Source: Monomorium pharaonis
Lineage: Eukaryota; Arthropoda; Insecta; Hymenoptera; Formicidae
DNA: 64,000 nucleotides
Direction: 5' to 3'
NCBI RefSeq assembly: GCF_013373865.1
Contig: NC_050467.1
Location: forward strand, 40,347,132-40,411,131
The notes beneath the pieces were generated by a model. That model searched no databases. It had not been told where the DNA came from and saw only the letters and a list, made by a program, of their open reading frames with translations. Of the stretch, positions 41,424 to 53,200 are shown piece by piece. Positions within the stretch are counted from its first letter, which is position 1; every line of letters starts with the position of its first letter. Made by a program: the position numbers and the translations under genes.

Positions 41424-44400
41424 ATCTAATTATAAAATAAATATTATTTAAATAATATAAAAAAATATGTATACCACATATATACACATATAACAATAAG
41501 TAATGAAACTACCGTCGGAAACTAACGTCGGAAGCTTACTGCTAACCGATTATAAATATCAAATCAATAAGAATAACAAATCACATTATTTTGCTTAACT
41601 TAAAGAAATAATTGCAATAATAATTAATTGAAATGTATTATACATTTTATATGTTTATATGTTTCTTAAGTAATCTAGAATGCGAAAAGGACTTTGTTTC
41701 GTTTAAATGTTTGAAGTGTGAAAATTCTTTCGCTAATACAATTTTACGGAGTATTATTAAACTTTTGGAGAACATTAAATGCCTTCAGACTTTATCTTAT
41801 TACAATTCTCTAATATTTCGTTGTATTATAATTTAGATGAAATAGTTATTATCGCACTAAACAATTATACAAAATATTCTACTTCAACAGAACCAATTGC
41901 ACAATTCATATTGCAACGTAACATTTTACAGTAACTATCGGGATATGCTATCGAGATGTACTTAGCACTTAACTAGTCGCATGGGTATCATATTTTACGT
42001 TTAATTGTCGTGACATTGCTTATTTTACAGCAATTTATATTGTTTGAAATAAAACATTGGATATATCAATCATAAGAAAATTAATTAATTAGAACGTAAT
42101 TATAAAAATTATTCGATTATATATATATTGCAATATATTTAGATAGTATATTTATCATATATTTATTATATATTTTTTGCTTTTTCTAATTAAGCTTGTG
42201 TAAATTTTATTTTTATCTACTCAGACGCATGTACTTCGATTTCGAACTACATTTCAAATTACAATTATTACAATCCATTAGAGTATTAGACAATGAAGAG
42301 ATATATTTGTGAAATTTACGAAACTTGTTTTTATTCTTTTTAATGGTCAAAATTGTTGTTTTTGACCATAACATATATCTATAATCGATTTTACTAATTC
42401 AAATACAATAACTATGTAGAGATATAACAAGAATTATGGTTACATTTTTATATATGGTTATTTGATTTCCATGCGACTATTTGAATGTTAAAAAAAGGAA
42501 TGAAAAGTCAGAGTTATCTATCCGACGATCATTATTGCTCGTTGAATCGCGATTCTTATTAATGGAAACAAGTATGACTAAAGATGGCTTACGTGTCGAG
42601 AGTCATTTGTAACAATGCACCAAGCCCTTGGTACAAGCGTGTATTAAGTAATAACAGTAATTACAATACTGTTCGCGTGTAGTATCGGAGAAGCACGTAA
42701 TACCATGCGGTAGTAACGTTCTTAAAATTTTCGTGTTATTGTTGCGCTCCCCTTCGCCCATCGCGCGTTTTTTCATATTTTTTGTAACGAGCAGAAGGTC
42801 GCTAAAGCTTCTCCAGCGCGCGACTATTCGTGAGCAGCTCCCTCGTAAGTCTCCAGACTTGCTTCGCGGCATTTTCCAGACCGCTAGGTGACTTTCCCTT
42901 AAAGAGATCGAGATTCGGCAGGAAATAGTGTGGACACCGCCGACACTGTAGACAAGATATTAACTGCAGAAAAATGCCATTGATACGATCAGCCAAACAT
43001 CCCTCGTCCCATTCGGTCTCGAGGGGATGTTTCTCGCACTCGTGCAGCAACAGGGTCTTCATGTGGTAGCTAGTGACTGGATTCCCAGGTAGATCGAGAT
43101 GCCGGTCCCTCATGGTTTTCAGTATGCTGAGACACTTTCGGCGACAGCCGCCCTGCAGCAGTCTGGTTTCTGCTTCCGTGAAGGACAGTACCCAGGCGTC
43201 GCCCTCCATCGCCGATTGCTTGCCCTGAAGCGCGACACTCTCCTTCGATAGCAGATCGAAACCCTCCGTCTTGACTTCCGCCACCAGGTTAGGATGCGGC
43301 CAGGGTATATGCGGTATCGGCCAATGAGCGGCCGATCGCGGCCACACGCCGGAGCACTTGAATGCCGGCGTGATCTGCACGACGTACCGCTCTCGTATCC
43401 GCAGCTTCACCTCGGTGGTGTCGGCGATCATCTTCACCGAGTCCCTGTAGTTGCACTTGTCGCAGGCCTGCGCCACCAGAGTCTGAAATCTCGAGCGTAT
43501 TTTCCTGGCCGATAAGTAACCGGACGCGGTAATGAATTCCACCCAGAGGGACATGGACCTCTTGCGCCCGTCGCTGAGCTTCAGCACGGCGCAGCCCGGT
43601 AGGGTGCCGTCGTCGACGAAGTTAAAAACACCCATCTGATTCAGGTAGAGGACCACCTCGAATTCACCCGGCGAGATCACCTCGAGGCCCTCGTAGCGGC
43701 CGTTGCATTCGGTCAGCGAGGAGATGAAGCGTGGCTCCTGCACCTCGACTTCCTTGAGTACGTCCTGCACGACCTTGCACACCTCCCGTATGGTCTTCTG
43801 CACCTGGCCCATACGAGCCTGTACCCGCTCGGCGTAGTACTTGTTCATCTGGTACAGCATCTTCGACGGGCCACCCATTATGTCCTGCGGCACCAACATC
43901 TCGACGAGATTGTCTGTTCTCGATGATCCTGAGGATGCTCTCCCGCTTCGAACGGACGAGTTTCATTCTCCCGTGCGCATATTCACTCACGGATCGACAT
44001 GCTATTGGTGTCGTTGTTGTTATCGTCAATCGTTTTCTCGTGCATGATTTCGACGGCACCCGCGCGATCGCGCTATGACGTCGGCCTGATTTTCGGGTCG
44101 GGAGGAAGGCACTGCACAAAATTTGCAGTCTTAAAAAAAAAAAAGGTCGCCGGAACGGGTTACGGATGGACGAATCGTGCGTGCCTAATCGCGCGGCAGG
44201 TGTTGTACGTGCAACGAGCGCGGCTCGAGGTGTCCCGCGCGCGCGACGACAGAGAGAACGTCGCTGACCACCGGCTGGTTCTACTGCTTGTTGTAGTTGT
44301 GTGCTCCGTTGCTGAAAGTCCCGCCTTCTAAACGACAGGGTCACGTGGAGCGTGCGCGTTGTTACCACGCCTCCTGTCGTTCCTCCTCCACTGTTCCTCC

Positions 44401-47214
44401 TGCAGCTTGTGGTACCGTCGCTCCTATCGATGGGTGGCGATAAGAAACCCTATGACATTCCATTATTAGTGATACTTCGATTTTCGGCAATATTTCTATT
44501 TAGCCATCTCAACCTGACTTTCATGGAAAACGTTTTGAGAAATGTTTATGTGAACATTTTTCATTAAACTAGAACAAAAGTATTACTCTTATCACTACTA
44601 GGACTATTAATGCTTGAAATTTAATATTTTTATTTAGTAAAAACTAATAATTTTATTTCTTTTTAAATCATATTCAAAACTTTTTTTTACAATTAAATAT
44701 TATACTAAGCAACAGCACAAACTAGAATTTCTAAAGTATCTAAAAATTTAGTTAAATACAAATTTGAAAATATATAATTTTGTTAAACCATAAAATAATT
44801 ATATACGTTGCTCGCGAATGATGAGCAACACTGCAAATAGTTTCAACATTCTAGCAATCGACTTGTAATCGTCCTGCAATAAATATTTTGATAATCTGAT
44901 AAAATTATTTTTAAACCTGTAATCTAGCTGTAACTTTTAGATATTTTAACGAAACCGTTGTTCTTTCCGTGTACATTTAAATCAGTAGCCCTAATTTTCA
45001 TGTTATATCAGTAGCCGGAACATATATTCGAGCAAACGGATGAACAGCAGCTCGCGTGATTCCGCAGCATGATAATTTCGAGTATAACCAAATGAATAGA
45101 TACGATAACGTTCTGTTGAAAGGACCATTTGAATATTGGACGCTGGCATGAAAGGTGATGTCGCTTCCTGTTCGTATAAACGCGTTGCCAAACGCAAATA
45201 TGGAGCTTTAGTCTTGATGATACGCACGCACAATACATACGCCGTAGGGGCAGGTGTGCGCGCCGAAAAATAGCTTACAAACACGAGATACTGGATCCTC
45301 CCTTTTATAACACAATCGTAAAAACTCACGCTACAACACAAATATCCACTGAAGAATACTGATCGGCCAGGCGGATACATCGCAAGATTTTACCGATTAG
45401 ACCTTTATATCTTTGGCCACCATCGTTCTTCGCTCGTCTGATCGTTTCAACCCTTTGTAATAGAACAGAAAATAAACGTTGCTATCGATATATATGCAGT
45501 ACTTTGTGATGGATTTTTCTATTAATTTTTGCAACATTACCGTGAAAAATCTTTTATTATAACATTGGTTTTTTTTTTCAAAGAGCTTATCTTGATTTAA
45601 TCTCGTTTCTAATCGGGGGTGCAATTTTTTATTTTATTGAATACTGGACAAAATAGTAGTACCTTTTATCTCATTTACTTCATTACGCCGTCCATCACTG
45701 TCCAACTCATTGTTTATGCTCCGACTGCCAAAAGCTGCGGAGCGAAACGGCGGGTTATGCCAGAGAGTCGCGCCACGTTCAATTCGTGCTCCTCTCGTTC
45801 GTGGATAATCGAATAAAGCTCGAGAATCCAATCTACTCCAAGTTGGAGTGGTAGATTGGTACCCGGCGGTCCCTACTTCTCTCTCGCTAATACGACTTGA
45901 TTCATGAGCCGAGCACGTGTGTCGTACTCGCGATCTCTCTCCGTCTCGCTCTCCCCGTTTCGCTCTCCTGTCTTGCGTTGGTGAGGCGAGGGGTCAAACG
46001 TTCTGCTACATCAGCCCTCGCATTAAGGCAGAACCCGAGGGCTCCTGCCGCCCTAAATGTGCCTTTCATCATCCCATTTCGAGTTAATTCGTTTATCATC
46101 CGAATTATTTGTACACCGACGTTTCTCGCGGCCTGGCTCGGAAAATGACACTCTTGAGAAATTATCGTTCGATCGGAAGCTGCCGGACGCATGAGAGATG
46201 AAACGAAAGATCCAACTCGAAATTATTTATTCAAACAAATTTATTAATACATAAATATTTTATCTGCCTCGCAAAGATCGGAATTACCGAGATTACATTC
46301 GTTGCTGGCTCGTCATCTTCGTCGTCGAATTGAAAAATGAGTTCGGGCATTCGGTGCACGCCAAAATATTTCCCTCGGCGTTGTAAGTACAATAGGCATA
46401 AGAGCACTTTTGGTTTCCATTGCGTAGACTCTCCCGTTTTCATTGTGTAACATTTCTATCGAGGACCGTGATGCATCTTCTGGAACGAGACCACTCCGGT
46501 CTGTGCCGACCGGCACGCCGAGTCGACCTTGTAAATCAGCTCGGATGAACATCCCCGCGTAATCCTCAAGTAATCCGGGACCCGTTGAGCTTCGGCAGCC
46601 GGCAGAGAGGCGGTGGCCGTGGAGTACGTATTTCACGGTTTCCTTGTCAAATGGCACGGAAAATATAGATCGTCCTGAATGTCGGGATTTCGTCTCAAAG
46701 AAAATTGCCCCGATCGTTACGTAAATCACTGCGAAAACCATTTGCCGGATTGAACGATCGAAAAGAAAGTTAAAATTCTATTTCGTTTAAATAATAAATA
46801 TTTCTTATGAAACGTAATATAGAAACGAATTGTTCATCTGTAACATTCACGTTATTAGGAGTTACCTCGAATGTTTATTAGAAGCATCCGAGAAAAAAAA
46901 CCGCATAACGACGACGATCAGTCGTTTTACAACGGAATTATTATTAGCAGCAGCAACCGATGCTTTCTGATCTCTCCTTAGTATTCATTACTAGTTTAGA
47001 CGAGCCGCTTAACGCGACAGACGGCCCGTTCACATCTGTTACCGGAAACAGGTCGCATATATTATTTACAGTTTTATGATACCTGGGAAACCGGTACGGG
47101 TTAATTAAATGGAAAAACATCGTTCTCTTTCCGCTATTGATCGAGCGTCATTAGCTCGGGGCAGGTATGCGTTCCGCCCGTTTTGTTCTCGTTACGTACG
47201 TGTACGTACACACG

Positions 47215-47256
<42 letters not shown>

Positions 47257-50200
47257 AGTGCTTTTGGAAGATTTCTTTGTTCTTTTCTTTTTAGTTCGCG
47301 CGGTGGCAAATTTAGTAGAACGCGAGACGAGTCACGCTGCGCGACGCGCCCTTTGTGCGTTATCTCGCGCGATGCTGCGGTAATAAAGGTATGAGAACAC
47401 GCACGTGGCACACATAACTCATTGCCGCTTGGGATCGCCGCGATGGCACCCGAATGTTTCGAGCATTAGCCGACACATCCACGAAAACAGACGCCGCGCC
47501 GTCTGTTTCCGTCAACGTGGCAACCGTACGATCGTTCTGTAAAATTCGTTTTTATCGTTGCTCACAATAATAAATGGCAATAATAAATTTATGAAAATCT
47601 ATATGTCTTGGTTGCGTTCGACGATTTGACGTGCATTTTTTGCATCAATCTTTCGTATGCATACACGTGGGGTTCGTCACTGGCATCCGCAATTCGAAGG
47701 ATTTAAAGTACTGAAGTAAATTTATTGCATTTTTATATGAATTTAATATATATTGATTAATTAATGCTGGAAATAATAAAATAAATGTTAAGGGATTAAA
47801 TTTAAATTAATTCTTTGAGTTAAATAACATTTTTGTTTTCGTATTTCTTCTCCATGTATAGAAATTTATTATTTATTAATTTTTTATTTAAACACGTGTC
47901 TAAATAAAAAGCAATGACATTTAATCAGTCCATTTCTTTACTTGAAACTGCTTAGTTTCAAAGTAAGAAAGGTTTATATTAACGTAACCTAATAAATAAT
48001 AAATTTGTTTTGTTTAATTCCATTGTTTCAATTTACTTAACGACATATCGAGGAGAAGCAATAGCGACGTAGGAATAATAAAAAAATAATTTAAATTAGG
48101 CACAGTTTGACATTACGAATTTAACATTGTATGGTATGAAGAATCACCCCTTCGGTGAATAACTGAGATGTATGCAAGCATAACACGTTTTACCAGTCAT
48201 TCGTACCCTGCACTTCACTATGCCATTTGTATTGTGGTATCATGATTTCGAAAGAACCGCGTCATTGAAATACGCGGAGAGTGCTCGTAGGCGTCCAAGT
48301 GAGCCCGACGAGAGTGAACGGCGCGGGTCCATTATTGTCCGGCGCTTAATCTGTTTGTTGTATACCGCTGGCGGGCTGCTAAGTGGTATCCCATTCTATG
48401 GGATATACCCTAACGTTGTATGCACAGCCAGCGTGCGACGAAGGGGGAGGCGAACCCCCCTTGCGAATGCGACACATGTTGTTACATCACGTCGCCTATT
48501 GTCGTCGCGACGCAACCCCGGCGCTCTGCTGAGTCGGGACGGTTTCGGTTGGTGAGAGATGAGCACGGAGAGCATCATGGGGAGCTCTAATCGCGTACCA
48601 CTTGACACTCAGCGGCCAGGACCTCTCTTTAACCGCGTGTGGTCTTCGCCACCCAGCCGCTGGCTCGCGTCGCGACGTGTAAACGTATTATTTTTATATG
48701 TCCTACCGGTACGATGCACATTTTGCGGCTTGATGACAACTCGAATAGAGCTCCCGGAGATGAATATGCTACATGTGCACGTAACGAATGTGTGCGCAGA
48801 ATATCTCTCATTTCTCCTCTCAGAGTACTATAATTACGCAGAAATATAAAAAGTCGTACTTTTCAGAGACAGAGAACAGTCATGTCTAGTTTTTTTGTAT
48901 GCAGAAAAACGATGTTCTATAATTTTTGAAATTATTAAAATATTTTATCAGCAAAACAAATTTATGCACATAAAGCTATAAAAACTATTTTTTTTTTTAT
49001 ATGTTGTATTTATGAATATTATTATATATTATAGTTACTTAATGATTCTATTGAATCGCATAAATATTTTAAGATTTATGTTTTGTTAAAGAATCGATTA
49101 ACACGATCGCAGCAAAGAGGCACTGCGTTGTAGAACAATGAATCGTATCCCGCATGCACAGGGGATTAAGTAACGATGAATGAGCCTATCTAATCCTTGA
49201 CAAGATTTAATGCACAGTACGTGATATATCTGTATTGCTACCGCAGGTATCCAAATAATGGATTCTGAGCCGCGATACGGCCCTTATCAATCTCGAGCAG
49301 TGTTTGCGGGGAACTTGCGCAGATCGCCTTAGGGGTTGGCTTTATGCGTTTGCACCCGTGTTGGTTTCCAATCTTGCGCGTTGCCTTCCATCGTGCACAA
49401 GATCGCTCCGTGACATTCAGAGAATTGTGGAAAGAAAATTGAAAAGTGAATATTTCATTGCTTAAGTCTATTGTTTATTAAACAATAAATACATCGAAAA
49501 GGTTTCTGGATTTAGTGCTATTACTCTTCTATGTATTATAAAACAAGATTGATATTATAATTATTATTAGGAGGAAGATATTTTATTTTTGAATTTAAAA
49601 AATTTTTAAATCTAGTACGATCTTCACACTGTCCAATGGATCGATCGATTTGAATTGTGTCATTGTTATAGCAAATGGGAGATGTGACGTTTATAATCGC
49701 TAGAAATTTGAAGCCGCTTATGTTCTATAATTTTGACATGCGTGTGGTACGTCATCGTAAACTTTTAACATGCGTCCAATGATTCAAAACATGTTCCGAC
49801 ATTTTTTCTTTTTCTTCGTTAACGAAGTTGACTTATTTCTTGCACAATCATCATCGTCATCGTCATCATGCAAAGAATTTACTTTGAAGACTTGCCGCGA
49901 TAATGTTTTTGTGAAAATATTACGAAATAGAATATCGTAAAATATACAGAAATGTTGAATTGCTGAAATGTTCAGATGTAAAAAATACATTAATTTTCAT
50001 ATTTTATTGGCGATTCAATCTTTATTGATAATCGTTTATTTAATTGAAACAGTTGGATTTATTAAAATTATACGTAAAATCAAACTTTATCCATTTTTGC
50101 TTGTTAAAATCTGATAACTGTTTGAGGAATTTTATTTCTTTCTTTTGCCTTGCATAATTATACAGCTTCCGCGTATGTATATGTACGTTCATGAGTACGA

Positions 50201-53200
50201 TTTTCATATCCTTTCATTTTGTTAATGCAATAAAATTATCGAGATGGTTGTACGTCTAACTATTCAACTTGCTAATGGCCAAACGCGCTTTTGAAGACTA
50301 GTAAAATAATTACATGAACATGACGCTAAGGTGTCTCCGGATACCGATGTTCGGCTTTGATAAGTCCGACAACATTTCTGGTTACGCTTACGTTTGCGAT
50401 ACTCGCATTTTCATTGCAAAAGGCGGCCTTAACAAACGACGAGGATCGCAGATAGGCATCTTATTGGCATTTCTTACCGCAGACCTCTCGAGCGTAATCA
50501 GCTGAATGGATCATTTCGGCGGATTATTTCGAGGATAATTTCATTCGCCGCGCGTAAGGACACCGCGGCGGCACGATACGTCCTCATTAAGAGGCAAAAA
50601 TTGAAAGCCTTGTTAGACGCGGGGTGGTAAGTCCGGGATCCCTCACTTTATCTCCCTCCTGCTTCCCTTCTTCCTTATGTACCGTGTATGTCGGGATCTT
50701 TTTCCCTTCCACCCTGCGCACTCTCTCGCCGAACCTCGGTTCTTTTTGTTCTCCACCTCTCCCTCTTTCGCCAACGAGTTGTTCACGACTCGTTCGAGAG
50801 CGCAAGTCCGCGAGGTCCTGGGATCGATTCTCGGCTCAGCAGGAGGCTCCTCCTACCATGACGGCCATCTTGCAACCGGCACTAGTCTCACTATATCACA
50901 TCACACTTCACTGCACCGCGGTTGCATTCTTATATTCAGCCATGCGCTCGTATCCTCGGACCATCCCGTCTTGGACCCCAATGGACATTTTCCTCGCGAC
51001 GTCGGGAAACGGTCATTTAATTATCATTGCGAAAGGTATATTTCGCCCATTGCGATAAATAATTACTGTAATAATAAGAATATATCTCGCCCATTGCGAT
51101 AAATTTATCGCGAGAAAGTACGAACATTAATAAGTGAAAATTGACCGATATGTGAATGTACAAGTGAGTAGAAATAAGTCTTTATTTGGTCAGAGTTGAA
51201 TTTTTAATGTTGAAGAATATTTTAGGATAAAATATATTTTTTCCAACATAGCACACTGCGTGTTAAATGTATTTTCTGTCTTGAAAATTTCAAGGTTGTA
51301 TTGCAAAGAATTTAGCGAAAAACATTTCTTTAATTTAACATACTTATATAAAAAATAGTATTATAAAATTGTATCACATAAGACAGTAACAATTTAAAAA
51401 TTCAAGCAAAAAATCTTGTAAAATATGTAAATAATTTACTCCCCTTCATAATTATAAACAAATGCAATCATATATTACAAAATATTACACATGATACCAC
51501 AGATACTTATATACGTATTACTTGAACACTGTTCAATCCCTTTTAAATTAATTTATTTTAATTTAAAATGATTAATAAAAAGAGCGAATCTCTAATTTCT
51601 GTTCCAGGTGCTGAAGTATTGCGACCATTTGCACGGAAAATGGTACTTCTCCGAGGTGCGCGCAATCTTCTCTCGGCGTTACCTGCTGCAAAATGTGGCC
51701 ATCGAGATCTTTCTCGCAAGCAGAAGTAAGTGCCGACGATTCCTCTCGTTTTGTATGTCCTCAATCAGAGTGCCGCTTTCGGACGAGAGAGAGAGAGAGA
51801 GAGAGAGCATTCCGTTTCTTGTCGTCCCCCCCGAGTCCCATTTTGTGTTATTTCGCGCGATCTAATCCAACGCGAACGGCGGCGGAATCTCGAGCTCGCC
51901 GCAAGGTGTTGCGTCCGAACGTTAGTTTTTACATAATAAATATCTCGCCCGCATTACGGTATGTCTCTTTCTAAACTCAATTTGTTATTTAATCCCGCGG
52001 GTGCACCTGCCACCGTTGCTTTGTACTTTATCGTGCAATAACTACGATAACTTCGTACGGTCGCAGATATGATAGCATTTTTAATTCGGGAATTAATATG
52101 AAATCGTATTAATTAAAATCTATTTCATTTTAATGTTAAACAGTCGAAACCAAAATTTTAGAGTAAGGTGACACAATTTTGAACATAGTACAATTCGAAG
52201 TTTAAATTTGATAATTCTGATTTTATTTTGAACTCAATAATCATTTATTAGTCTCTCTGCAAAAGTTGTGTTATTTATAGGGAATATAAATTTTACCATG
52301 TTATATTCAGAATTGTACTTATTATGTCATATTTGGGAATACTTTTCTAGAATAAAATAAATTACAACTTTGATCCTATCAATAATAATTTTTCCTTTAT
52401 AGTTACATTAACTAATTTGGACTGCAAACTTGCTAATTATCTAAAATTATCTAAAACTTCAAATGTATCTTAAGAATTAGAAATTATGTCACCTTACCTT
52501 AATCGAGTCATTGCGCTCGCGCAATTACTAATAATGACGTATTCGTTAACAATTGTTCGTCCTTCGTTCGAGGCGGATTACCGTGTCCTGTAACAAAGTC
52601 CGCGCGAGAGAATTATTTATATCTGCCTCGGGCCACTATCCCGCTGATTATTTCTACGGGGCGCAGATAAATTCCCCGAGCATTCCCCGATTCTAATCTG
52701 ATCTTGACTTTCGATGCGTCGTGAGGAGATGTTAGCGGTGGAATGTCATCCCTGCGAGGTGCCTTCGCCGTTCATTAAAAAAATCACTGGATACGCGCGT
52801 TCATTAGCCGAAAAACGCCGGGGAACACGCACGGATCGCGGGGTCTTCTCTCCCTCTCGCGATAAATCGTCGAACAATAAAAACTGAGGATGAGTTACTT
52901 TATAACGGGGCCACGGTGTAACTTTCGGTTACCGGGCATGTCGCATGCTTTACGTTATGGTCATCCGAAATTACGTGAAAGGACCTCCTTGTTATCGAAC
53001 GTAGCGGTTAGTAGCCTGCAAGACTGGCTCTTTTGCACGATTACCGCCTCTCGACACGCTACCTCATGTCCGCTCGCGTAATTTACGTTATCGGACATTC
53101 CGCCATGGATAAGGGCGGCTTCCGCGGCAAAGGGATTGGAGCATCTGCTTGCCACGTTGGAGGCGTGTGAATATTAATAGTTGAAAGATTAGCAATATGC

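Larger units (their letters stand above)
44441..51607 (+). other. 3' part of the large neurobeachin intron, non-coding
   Basis: Upstream of both mab-21 genes on their strand and leading to the PH exon acceptor (TTCCAG at 51602-51607). Mostly AT-rich, with CpG-richer islands at about 45700-46740, 46950-47560, 48210-48820 and 50480-51000. It contains the hairpin at 45828, the possible degraded gene at 46297-46741, an (AC)n repeat and a repeated motif with a palindrome near 51037-51111. Confidence 0.7.

Noticed and set aside
43664..44368. 234-codon minus-strand frame over the 5' end of mab-21 copy B
   Set aside because: It is a shifted frame of the mab-21 coding sequence plus its GC-rich 5' flank, with no family similarity of its own.
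49225..49252. Ratchet-like site (CTACCGCAG|GTATCC)
   Set aside because: The acceptor part is fair but GTATCC is a weak donor, and it lies only 2.4 kb from the true acceptor.
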